Below, one piece after another: positions 1-5,649 of a stretch of 7,063 nt of DNA. Position numbers and translations under genes: made by a program. Every line of letters starts with the position of its first letter. Within the stretch, counting starts at the first letter, position 1. Below the pieces are notes generated by a model, which was not told the origin of the DNA, did no database searches, and was given only the letters and a program-made list of their open reading frames with translations. Source of the DNA: Nanobdellota archaeon (GTDB taxonomy: Archaea > Nanobdellota > Nanobdellia > SCGC-AAA011-G17 > VGLX01); contig JAUYDG010000113.1 in NCBI GenBank assembly GCA_030691925.1, positions 1-7,063 on the forward strand, read 5' to 3'.

Positions 1-2
1 CA

Positions 3-284
3 TTAGTGATAAGCAAATACAGTTTTGACCGCGGAAAAAAGCTGGATTATTACATACTTGTTGAAATAGACAAAGACTGGGACACCGCAGAGATAATAGG
101 ATACGCTACGAAAAAAGATTTTTTAGAAAACTCAACAGTCAAGGACCTGAAGACAAGAATGGTCTACGCAATACCCATAAAAAGCCTAAAGCCATTTGAA
201 GAGCTTCTGAAAATCTTTAAGAAACCTTTTTTTGAAAAAAATAGCCCGGATTCATCAAAATTTGATAAGTATAAAGCTTCGTAA
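3..284 (+). CDS. 3' end of an unrecognised gene (hypothetical protein, left-truncated)
   Basis: The frame is open to the left edge, so this is probably the C-terminal part of a longer protein. A GTG at position 6 could be a start, but only five bases precede it and no ribosome binding site can be judged. The visible ~93 residues contain an alternating hydrophobic run (DYYILVEID), then EIIGYATKKDFLE and a charged segment ending VYAIPIKSLKPFEELL, followed by a Lys/Phe-rich tail (KKPFFEKN). The order beta-strand, Gly-Tyr/Trp turn, 'ATKKDFL', basic stretch and 'IPIKSLKPFEELL' vaguely recalls C-terminal halves of small nuclease-like proteins of phages and archaea. That is an impression, not an assignment, and no catalytic motif is visible in this part. 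The gene ends in TAA, which lies inside a 10-bp tandem repeat. Confidence 0.6.
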   Translation, partial: LVISKYSFDRGKKLDYYILVEIDKDWDTAEIIGYATKKDFLENSTVKDLKTRMVYAIPIKSLKPFEELLKIFKKPFFEKNSPDSSKFDKYKAS

Positions 285-311
285 AGCATTCTAAAGCTTC
301 CATAAGCCATT
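272..311. repeat. Imperfect 10-bp tandem repeat (about 4 units) across a stop codon
   Basis: The units are TAAAGCTTCG, TAAAGCATTC, TAAAGCTTCC and ATAAGCCATT, in register with no gaps. Units 1 and 3 differ by one base, unit 2 by a few, and unit 4 is degenerate. The TAA stop of the upstream gene is the first triplet of unit 2. The period is close to one DNA helical turn. It lies just upstream of the promoter of the secreted-protein gene, so it could be a binding site or simply slippage-born sequence. Confidence 0.5.
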
Positions 312-315
312 TTCT

Positions 316-332
316 GAAAGTATCTTTATAAA
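316..332 (+). promoter_or_regulatory. Archaeal promoter (BRE + TATA box) of the secreted-protein operon
   Basis: TTTATAAA at 325-332 is a near-consensus archaeal TATA box, preceded by a purine-rich GAAAG at 316-320 in the BRE position. Transcription would be expected to begin about 25 bases downstream, near 352-357. That gives a leader of roughly 35 bases that includes the strong Shine-Dalgarno sequence before the ATG at 390. Confidence 0.65.
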
Positions 333-376
333 CAAAACTTGCCCTAACTGTGCTATCAGGCTAAACCAAAAATCTG

Positions 377-385
377 AAAGGAGGT
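377..385 (+). promoter_or_regulatory. Strong Shine-Dalgarno sequence for the ATG at 390
   Basis: AAAGGAGGT lies four bases before the ATG. It is a nearly complete anti-16S complement and the strongest ribosome binding site in the window. It fixes the start of the secreted protein and suggests high translation. Confidence 0.8.
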
Positions 386-389
386 CAAA

Positions 390-2492
390 ATGAGAAGCAA
401 AACACTGCCAATAGCCTTGTTGGTTATATTCCTTGTAAGTTTATTTCCAACAGCGTTGGCACAAGAAGAAACAGACACAGAAGTTGCAGAATTTACAGAA
501 TTAGAAACAGAAAGCGAATCAGAACTGCGAACAGTAGACTCAGCAGACTGCTGGTCTGACAAGCCGGACTACACACCAGGAATAGACAAAGGATTCTTCA
601 TCTGGCAAGGAACATGCGGCCAATTCTGGTGGATAGACTGGAGCGGCGATACAAGAGAAAAATGGAAAAGATGGTACAGGATAGTGCACAAAACAGAGCC
701 AGCAACAGAAGAGCCTACAGCAGAAGAAGTCTTAACATTAGAAAACCAAGCAACTACGTTAGACACTAATACTTTAATTACAGAAGAAGTAACAGAATTA
801 CAATCAACAGGAGACATAACAAGCACTAGCGGAGCAACAGGCAATACTGAAGCAACAGGCGCACAGATAGCAACAAACCTAAGAGAAAGGATAAAAGCAA
901 CGGTAAGCAATACAGAAAACACCGCAACAGCAGCAAAGGCAATAACCGCAGCAAAAAAATGGCTGGTAAAAAAGCCTAAACTAATGTACAGGGTCAAAGG
1001 GACGATAACAAGCAACGGGCAGATCTATGATGTAGGGATAAGAAAGTTTGACAGGCGCGACAAGATAGTATTCAGGCCTTACAAGAACACGATAACTTTC
1101 CACGGATGGGTCGGACCGCACTTTGACGGCATATTCTTCAGGACCACAGGAGACCAAGTGACATTCGACCTGGAATTCGATGGTGAGAAATCAACAGAAG
1201 TCGTATACGTAGGAAAAGACAAGAAGAACCCCGAAACTAACCCGTTCACATTAACCGGCGAGCCAGCAATCAAAAAAGCATGCCCAGTAGGCAATATAAT
1301 ATACAATAAGAAATGCGTAAGCCAAGTGGCAGGGATAGCAATAACGCCTAACGGCCTAGCAGGAGACCTGTCAGAAAAAGAAGTCCCGACTGAAAAACGG
1401 ACCATAAAACCTTCTGAACCCAGGCCCACAGTATTAGCTTCTACAGCAAGGCAGGCTATCGCAGAAAAGCTCAGAGAAAAATTAAGGGAAAGGATAGCTA
1501 ACTTGCCAGAACCGGCAAAACAAAAACTAGAAGCGCTCAACGAGAAAAGAATAGAAACATTGGCAAAAATAGAAGAACTGAAAGAAAACCCGGAATTAAT
1601 AAAGTTCAAGAGAGAACTAAATTTCAAGGTAAGAGAGCTCAATACTGAAAGAATAAAGGAAGCGGTTAAGAACTACGGACTTGCAAAACAAGATTTTGAA
1701 AAAGTAAGAGAAAGGGCTAAGGAAATCAATACAGAATTCCTCAAAGCGAAACAAGACTTTAAAAGGTGCACAGAAAACTGTGAAGAAAAAGAAGCAAAAG
1801 TCTTGGAACAAGCTAAAAGCTTCTTAACAAACACTGCAGACTCTATAATAAAACACCTTGAAAAGATAAGGAATAGGGTTGAAAGTAGCGAAGACCTGAC
1901 AGAAGAAGAAGCAACAGAGATAATAACAAAAATAGACGCCCAGATAAAAGAACTCGAAGACGCTAAAGCAAAAGCAGAAGCAGCAACAACAAAAGATGAG
2001 CTGAAAGAAGCAACAAAAACCATAAGAGATGACTGGAAAAAAATCAGGAACCATGCTGATTGGTACGTTGGAAAACTGGCACTTGCCAAACACGGCGGAG
2101 TAATAGTAAAGCTCAAACACTTAGAGCTCAGGCTACAAAAAGTCCTGGAAAGGATGGAAGAGAACGGTAAAGACACCTCAACAATACAGCCGCTGGTTGA
2201 CGAGTTCAACACTCACGTGGAAGAAGCCAAGAAAAACTTTGAGCTAGCAACAGCTAAATTCCTAGAATTCAGGAACTTACCAGAACCAAAGGGCGAAGCA
2301 GGCAACAAATTGATACAGGAAGCGCAAGGCTACATGAAAAAATCAAAAGAACACCTGGGGCTAGCGCAGCAAAAGCTGAAAGAAATAGTGAAGGCTGTTA
2401 AAGAAGCGAAAGGCGAAGAAGAACTAGCAACAACCACAACAGAAGAGGCTTTAGAGGAAACAGAAGCCGATACTGAAACAGGGGCACAATGA
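390..2492 (+). CDS. Secreted surface protein: split beta-type domain plus long coiled-coil/helical region
   Basis: The 700-residue protein starts at an ATG behind a strong SD. Residues 1-24 form a Sec signal peptide (MRSK, hydrophobic core, cleavage probably after Ala-Leu-Ala24, before Gln25). An acidic Thr/Glu stretch (25-50) precedes an aromatic segment at 54-96 (C54, C76, FFIWQ, FWWIDW). A Thr/Glu/Ala-rich, low-complexity insert covers about 101-195. Residues 200-275 are beta-rich (YRVKGTI, IYDVGIRKFDRRD, HFDGIFFRTTG, VTFDLEFDG) and are followed by a C298/C309 pair. From about 350 to 685 the sequence is highly charged and predicted helical (LREKLRERIANL, repeated Glu/Lys heptads), with C460/C464. 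The tail is Thr/Glu-rich (ATTTTEEALEETEADTE). The only six cysteines come in three close pairs, which suggests disulfides outside the cell. I do not recognise a named family; a role as an envelope or surface structural protein is inferred. The next gene overlaps its TGA by ATGA, so the two are probably cotranscribed. Confidence 0.9.
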   Translation: MRSKTLPIALLVIFLVSLFPTALAQEETDTEVAEFTELETESESELRTVDSADCWSDKPDYTPGIDKGFFIWQGTCGQFWWIDWSGDTREKWKRWYRIVHKTEPATEEPTAEEVLTLENQATTLDTNTLITEEVTELQSTGDITSTSGATGNTEATGAQIATNLRERIKATVSNTENTATAAKAITAAKKWLVKKPKLMYRVKGTITSNGQIYDVGIRKFDRRDKIVFRPYKNTITFHGWVGPHFDGIFFRTTGDQVTFDLEFDGEKSTEVVYVGKDKKNPETNPFTLTGEPAIKKACPVGNIIYNKKCVSQVAGIAITPNGLAGDLSEKEVPTEKRTIKPSEPRPTVLASTARQAIAEKLREKLRERIANLPEPAKQKLEALNEKRIETLAKIEELKENPELIKFKRELNFKVRELNTERIKEAVKNYGLAKQDFEKVRERAKEINTEFLKAKQDFKRCTENCEEKEAKVLEQAKSFLTNTADSIIKHLEKIRNRVESSEDLTEEEATEIITKIDAQIKELEDAKAKAEAATTKDELKEATKTIRDDWKKIRNHADWYVGKLALAKHGGVIVKLKHLELRLQKVLERMEENGKDTSTIQPLVDEFNTHVEEAKKNFELATAKFLEFRNLPEPKGEAGNKLIQEAQGYMKKSKEHLGLAQQKLKEIVKAVKEAKGEEELATTTTEEALEETEADTETGAQ

Positions 2493-2755
2493 TAAGGCTT
2501 AAATACAAAAAAGGCCCAAAAGGAATGATGAAAATGAAAAAAACATTATTCACAATAATAGCCTTATTCCTGATAGCCTCCCTGGTAATAACAGGATGCG
2601 CAAAAAAAACAGTGTGGCCAGAAGCGCCCTCCAAAGAAGGAGCTGAGGGAACAGAAGCAGACAAGGACTTATCCGAACTGGAAACACTAGACAAAGACTT
2701 AGACATGAGCGAGCTGGAAGGCATAGAAAAAGACCTGGAAGGGCTAGACTGGTAA
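2489..2755 (+). CDS. Small acidic lipoprotein
   Basis: The longest frame gives 88 residues starting at an ATG that overlaps the previous TGA (ATGA). The true start may instead be one of the ATGs at 2525, 2528 or 2534: AAGGA at 2520-2524 precedes 2528 by three bases and 2534 by nine, and the resulting MKMKKTLF... is a more usual signal-peptide beginning. Numbered from 2489, a hydrophobic segment (20-34) ends in a lipobox, Ile-Thr-Gly-Cys37, so Cys37 would be lipidated and the protein anchored on the outer face of the cytoplasmic membrane. The mature part is short, with a Pro/Gly/Glu linker and then an acidic amphipathic repeat (DKDLSELETL, DKDLDMSELEGI, EKDLEGL) ending in Trp. No enzyme motif is present. 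Coexpression with the upstream secreted protein suggests a surface partner or anchor, which is an inference. Confidence 0.75.
   Translation: MIRLKYKKGPKGMMKMKKTLFTIIALFLIASLVITGCAKKTVWPEAPSKEGAEGTEADKDLSELETLDKDLDMSELEGIEKDLEGLDW
2498..2505 (+). promoter_or_regulatory. Possible internal TATA box for the lipoprotein gene
   Basis: CTTAAATA lies inside the first codons of the longest lipoprotein frame. A start of transcription 25-30 bases downstream would fall at about 2525-2530, on the cluster of ATG codons at 2525, 2528 and 2534, giving a leaderless message. The site is a plausible archaeal TATA element, but A/T-rich matches are common here. Confidence 0.3.
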
Positions 2756-2763
2756 GAAAGCCA

Positions 2764-2779
2764 TTTTTTTCTTTTTTTT
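2764..2779 (+). terminator. T-tract transcription terminator after the surface-protein pair
   Basis: Seven T, one C and eight T follow the lipoprotein stop codon by eight bases, with no needed stem. Oligo-T tracts of this kind end transcription by archaeal RNA polymerase. It separates the plus-strand pair from the convergently transcribed regulator gene. Confidence 0.7.
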
Positions 2780-2794
2780 ATTCGTTATCGTCTA

Positions 2795-3289
2795 CTACTC
2801 CTGCAGGGTTTTCAATTTAATCTTATTGGTCAACCCATACCTTTCTTTGATGACTAATCCCTTAAGCTTTAACCTATGCACTATCCTTGTAATTTTGACC
2901 TTTGACAAGTTAGTCCTTCTGACCAATTCATTTTGTAATATTTCATTATTCGAATTTAGGATTTCCTGGTAAACTTTTTTTTCATCTTCTTTTAATAAAT
3001 TAGCTATCATCTTTTCTTTTGACTTATCTCTTTTTAGGCGTAAAAAGTATTCCTTGCCGATTTCATTGCTGTTATAATAAACAAATATGGATGATAGGCC
3101 TACCAAGAATGCGCAGATCACCAACAATATCACTTCTTCAAGATTATAATAACTAGAATCTTGGGTAACCACTTCTTGTCCGGATTCTAATACTATCTGT
3201 ATTGGGGTTGTGGTGAATATTTTGTCTACAAGTATAACTAGCGATGCTATTAAAATGACTATAGCTATTATTATTTTATATTTTTTCAT
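2795..3289 (-). CDS. Membrane-anchored winged-helix transcriptional regulator
   Basis: The protein is 164 residues. A basic N-terminus (MKKYK) leads into TM1 (about 6-21), a polar outward loop (about 22-50) and TM2 (about 53-71), followed by a basic juxtamembrane segment (RLKRDKSKEK). The C-terminal 65 residues form a winged helix-turn-helix of the MarR-like/archaeal HTH type: LKEDEKKVYQEIL (about 99-111), ILQNELVRRTNLSKVKITRIVHRLKLKGLV (117-146, putative recognition helix about 129-142) and a wing (KERYGLTNKIKL). The predicted topology puts the DNA-binding domain in the cytoplasm and a ~30-residue loop outside, so it could sense an envelope signal directly as a one-component regulator. It is transcribed divergently from the ABC operon, and the shared intergenic region carries repeated half-sites. 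Control of that operon is therefore likely, and autoregulation possible, both by inference. The start is the ATG at 3289, behind AGAAGG on the minus strand. Confidence 0.88.
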   Translation of the reverse strand: MKKYKIIIAIVILIASLVILVDKIFTTTPIQIVLESGQEVVTQDSSYYNLEEVILLVICAFLVGLSSIFVYYNSNEIGKEYFLRLKRDKSKEKMIANLLKEDEKKVYQEILNSNNEILQNELVRRTNLSKVKITRIVHRLKLKGLVIKERYGLTNKIKLKTLQE

Positions 3290-3313
3290 AATGCCTTCTG
3301 ATTATACAGCCGG

Positions 3314-3322
3314 ATATATAAA
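3314..3322 (-). promoter_or_regulatory. TATA box of the regulator gene
   Basis: Read on the minus strand the element is TTTATATAT, preceded by an A-rich BRE-like run (AGGAAAAA). Transcription would be expected near 3290-3296, so the message has an almost absent leader before the ATG at 3289. Confidence 0.6.
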
Positions 3323-3334
3323 TTTTTCCTGTGA

Positions 3335-3387
3335 TGTTTCAGAAAAGTGAAACCTGTTTCAGGAAAACTATTTATATCGTTTCACTT
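3335..3387. promoter_or_regulatory. Putative operator array: four GTTTCA/TGAAAC half-sites
   Basis: Half-sites are seen at 3336-3341 (GTTTCA), 3348-3353 (TGAAAC), 3356-3361 (GTTTCA) and 3379-3384 (GTTTCA). TGTTTCAG is repeated at 3335 and 3355, exactly 20 bases apart. Two dyads share the second half-site: GTTTCA-N6-TGAAAC (3336-3353) and TGAAAC-N2-GTTTCA (3348-3361). A longer perfect inverted repeat, AAGTGAAAC (3345-3353) and GTTTCACTT (3379-3387), brackets the operon TATA box. A bound protein would sit next to or over the BRE, TATA and initiation region. The nearby membrane wHTH protein is the obvious candidate binder, by inference. Confidence 0.65.
3371..3377 (+). promoter_or_regulatory. 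TATA box of the ABC operon
   Basis: TTTATAT lies between two inverted half-sites. Initiation would be expected around 3396-3403, giving a leader of about 40 bases to the ATG at 3442, which includes GGAGG. This placement argues against any start upstream of 3396 for the first operon gene. Confidence 0.6.
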
Positions 3388-3427
3388 TATTATAAAGAAT
3401 CGATTCAAATGGAAAAAGGCGGATACT

Positions 3428-3432
3428 GGAGG
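3428..3432 (+). promoter_or_regulatory. Shine-Dalgarno sequence choosing the start at 3442
   Basis: GGAGG lies nine bases before the ATG at 3442. The same GGAGG with the same nine-base spacing precedes the ATG at 4670. No comparable site precedes the in-frame ATG at 3409. Confidence 0.65.
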
Positions 3433-3441
3433 AAACAAAAG

Positions 3442-3936
3442 ATGGAAAAAGGAAAAGCGGTCAAGAAAGGGAGTGTATGGAAGAAAGTCGCTATTGGGGG
3501 CATAATCGTTTTTTCAATAATCATCCTGTTAGTCGCGGTTAGGGTTAGCAGGTTTAAGTCCGAGTTTGGTTCCTTTTCGAAGGTGTCTGAAGAGCAAAAG
3601 GAAAAGGTTTTATCCCTTCTAGAAGACGCTTCTAGCAAAGAAGGCTACGTTTTAAAGGATTATACTATAAGAATTGATGATAAAATAAGAGGGATGAATA
3701 TCGAAAATCAAAAGAAGCATGTTCTAGGAGTGAGTTTAGAAAGTGAAAATGAGGCCATATCTTATCTGATAGACGCTGATGATTGGGCTATTGTCCAGTC
3801 TTCTAAAACTAAGTATAGCGGATGGATGCTAGACAGCTTCAAAAGATTTTCCCAGCATAAACCTCTACCTCCTCCTAAAATGGGAAGATGGTTTCATAAT
3901 GAACTGATGATGGAAAAAGATAGGCGAACTAGATGA
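3442..3936 (+). CDS. Small single-TM protein with an extracytoplasmic domain, first gene of the ABC operon
   Basis: I take the ATG at 3442 as the start (164 residues) because GGAGG precedes it by nine bases. The frame also opens at a GTG at 3331, but the 3331-3400 stretch holds the promoter and operators. An ATG at 3409 is an alternative that would add 11 residues; both ATGs are followed by GAAAAAGG. A basic N-terminus (KKGSVWKK) leads into one TM helix (about 16-35), so the rest should lie outside. The outer part begins with a helix-rich segment (SEEQKEKVLSLLEDASSKEGY), followed by a probable alpha/beta region (VLKDYTIRID, HVLGVSLES, AISYLIDADDWAIVQ) and a basic, Pro-rich tail (KPLPPPKMGRW). 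I recognise no family. It overlaps the ABC ATPase gene by ATGA, so it is translationally coupled to the transporter and is plausibly an accessory, substrate-contacting or sensing subunit. Confidence 0.78.
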   Translation: MEKGKAVKKGSVWKKVAIGGIIVFSIIILLVAVRVSRFKSEFGSFSKVSEEQKEKVLSLLEDASSKEGYVLKDYTIRIDDKIRGMNIENQKKHVLGVSLESENEAISYLIDADDWAIVQSSKTKYSGWMLDSFKRFSQHKPLPPPKMGRWFHNELMMEKDRRTR

Positions 3937-4673
3937 GTAAAGATACAGTAATCAGACTAGAAGACGTCTGGAAGATTTACCCTATGGGCGAAGTGAAAGT
4001 AGAAGCTTTGAGGGGTATCACCCTAAAAATTGGCAGAGGAGAGTTCGTTGCCATCACTGGCGCAAGCGGGAGCGGCAAGAGCACCATGATGAACCTGGTT
4101 GGCTGCTTGGACAAGCCTACAAGAGGGAAGATATTCTTGGATGATAAGGACATTTCATCTATGAGCGAATCAAGGTTAGCTGAGATAAGAGGCAAAAAGA
4201 TAGGCTTCGTTTTCCAGCAGTTTAACCTGATCCCAACATTAACAGCTTTAGAGAATGTTATGCTTCCTATGGAGTTCCAAAACCTTTCCGCTTCAAAGAT
4301 AAAAGAAAGAGCCAAGAAACTGATGGAACAGGTAGGCTTGGGAGATAGGATGCACCACAAACCAACTGAGCTAAGCGGAGGACAAGCCCAAAGAGTGGCA
4401 ATAGCTAGGTCATTGGCGAACGATCCTGAAGTCATCCTTGCCGACGAGCCTACAGGGAACCTAGACAGCAAAACTGGCCAGTACATCATGAACTTCTTAT
4501 GCGAAATGCACGAAAAGGAAGGAAAAACTGTTGTTATGGTCACTCACGATATCGAACTTGTGAACTTTGCAAAGAGAATCGTCAAGCTGAAAGACGGTCA
4601 AATTGATAGTGACCAAGAGGGTTCGCTTGCCCTGTTTGATAATAAAAAAGATGCTGGAGGAAGAAGAAAATGA
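3933..4673 (+). CDS. ABC transporter ATP-binding protein, MacB/LolD type
   Basis: The 246-residue protein is a complete nucleotide-binding subunit that would power the permease encoded two genes downstream. All motifs are intact: an aromatic A-loop Tyr16, Walker A GASGSGKST (43-51), Q-loop Gln95 in VFQQFNLIP, signature LSGGQAQRVAIARSL (147-161), Walker B VILADEP (167-173) with catalytic Glu172, D-loop GNLDS, and the H-loop in VTHD (His205). The pattern 'LVGCLDKPTRGKIFLDDKDI...FVFQQFNLIPTLTALENVMLPM' is typical of the family that pairs with MacB/FtsX-type permeases (MacB, LolD, archaeal MJ0796-like). The signature carries Ala where Gln is more usual (LSGGQQQRVA). The short Lys/Arg-rich C-terminal tail is not part of the core fold. 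The gene overlaps both neighbours by ATGA, as expected for subunits of one complex. The substrate cannot be read from the sequence. Confidence 0.96.
   Translation: MSKDTVIRLEDVWKIYPMGEVKVEALRGITLKIGRGEFVAITGASGSGKSTMMNLVGCLDKPTRGKIFLDDKDISSMSESRLAEIRGKKIGFVFQQFNLIPTLTALENVMLPMEFQNLSASKIKERAKKLMEQVGLGDRMHHKPTELSGGQAQRVAIARSLANDPEVILADEPTGNLDSKTGQYIMNFLCEMHEKEGKTVVMVTHDIELVNFAKRIVKLKDGQIDSDQEGSLALFDNKKDAGGRRK
4656..4660 (+). promoter_or_regulatory. Shine-Dalgarno sequence for the adaptor gene at 4670
   Basis: GGAGG lies inside the end of the ATPase gene, nine bases before the overlapping ATG at 4670. It supports that start and independent re-initiation in the middle of the operon. Confidence 0.6.
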
Positions 4674-5647
4674 AAAACAAAATAGTTTTACTGCCTTTTT
4701 TTGCAGTATTAGTCTTTATTTTAAGTTTAGGAGCAGTCAGCGCAATAGACATATCTGTGGATAATTACTACCCCGCACCTGTAGAAGCGGGTGAGTACCT
4801 TAACGTTTGGTTGAAAATCACAAACCCAGGTGCTGACAGGCCTGAGTATGAGGCTAAAAATGCTGTTGTAAAACTCAAGCCGAGCTTCCCGTTCTCATTA
4901 GACCCAGGCGAGCCTGAAGAAATCGTCATAAGCAGCATCAAAGGGGGGAGCTTTGTAATAAAAAAGTTCAAGATACGAGTAGACGGAGGAGCAGCCGAAG
5001 GAGAGAACAAGCTAGCCTTCCAATACGCTGATTTTAAAGATGCGCCATGGAAAGAAAAGAGCATCCCTATAACCGTAATAGAATCACAGACCACTTTTGA
5101 TGTTGTTCTGCAGGAATTAAATGAAGAAGGCGTGTTTATTGCGATAGCAAATATTGGTAAAAATCCTGCTAATGCTGTAACTGTAAGAATACCTGAACAA
5201 GAGCATTTCAGAACACAGACGGTTTCAGCTTCGATAGTGGGGAACTTAGCAAGCGGCGATTACACCCTTGTAGGGTTTAGCATACTTCCGAAAACGGATA
5301 ATGCGCAAGTAGGTGCTTCAGAAACCACCACACAAGAAGAAGGACAACAAAGAAGACAGCAAACGCTATCCGGAGAGCCAGAAAACCTACTAGTACAAAT
5401 AGACTACACAGACCCTTTAGGCTCTAGAAGAACGATCGCTAAGGAAATACCTTTGAACCCCAGCTCATTGACACTTATGAGCGCTGGAACAAGCGGAACA
5501 GGCACGACTTTTGCAAGAACCGGAACTGCTCAAAACAGTACGTTAAGCACGTTGTTAAGCAACACGTGGTTCTGGGTGTCTATAGCATTAATAGTGCTTA
5601 TGATCGGAAGTAAGGTATACAGAAGGATTAAAAAAAGAAAAGACTGA
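4670..5647 (+). CDS. Membrane-anchored S-layer-like/CARDB-like envelope protein, probable ABC adaptor
   Basis: The protein is 325 residues. An N-terminal signal peptide (MKNK, hydrophobic core, cleavage probably after Val-Ser-Ala25) is followed by about 270 extracytoplasmic residues, a C-terminal TM helix (about 300-316) and a basic stop-transfer tail (YRRIKKRKD), giving type I topology. The first outer part (about 26-140) looks like an Ig-type beta sandwich: DNYYPAPVEAGEYLNVWLKITNPG, VVKLKPSFPFSLDPGE, a GGSFVIKKFKIRVD strand, and IPITV. A second similar unit follows (about 143-270: FDVVLQELNEEGVFIAIANIGKNPANAVTVRIP and LLVQIDYTDPLGSRRTIAKEIPL), broken by a Gln/Thr/Arg-rich linker (ETTTQEEGQQRRQQ). 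These features match archaeal COG1361 S-layer-like proteins, which are often found next to MacB-type ABC genes. It occupies the slot where bacteria would have the HlyD-like adaptor MacA. It overlaps the ATPase gene and ends two bases before the permease ATG. Confidence 0.85.
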   Translation: MKNKIVLLPFFAVLVFILSLGAVSAIDISVDNYYPAPVEAGEYLNVWLKITNPGADRPEYEAKNAVVKLKPSFPFSLDPGEPEEIVISSIKGGSFVIKKFKIRVDGGAAEGENKLAFQYADFKDAPWKEKSIPITVIESQTTFDVVLQELNEEGVFIAIANIGKNPANAVTVRIPEQEHFRTQTVSASIVGNLASGDYTLVGFSILPKTDNAQVGASETTTQEEGQQRRQQTLSGEPENLLVQIDYTDPLGSRRTIAKEIPLNPSSLTLMSAGTSGTGTTFARTGTAQNSTLSTLLSNTWFWVSIALIVLMIGSKVYRRIKKRKD

Positions 5648-5649
5648 AA

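Noticed and set aside
313..380. TCTGAAAG repeated at 313-320 and 373-380 as a regulatory pair
   Set aside because: The second copy is part of the Shine-Dalgarno region and the first overlaps the BRE. Similar purine-rich strings are expected, and there is no dyad.
1079..1642. Long open frame on the minus strand inside the secreted-protein gene (and others at 569-1015, 1673-2212)
   Set aside because: The plus-strand gene is supported by a promoter, strong SD, signal peptide and domain structure. The reverse frames are Ser/Phe-rich mirrors of Lys/Glu codons with no start signals.
3977..4543. Minus-strand open frame opposite the ABC ATPase, and a similar one at 6357-6866 opposite the permease
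   Set aside because: Both lie over highly conserved, fully intact ABC genes and carry no recognisable motifs of their own.
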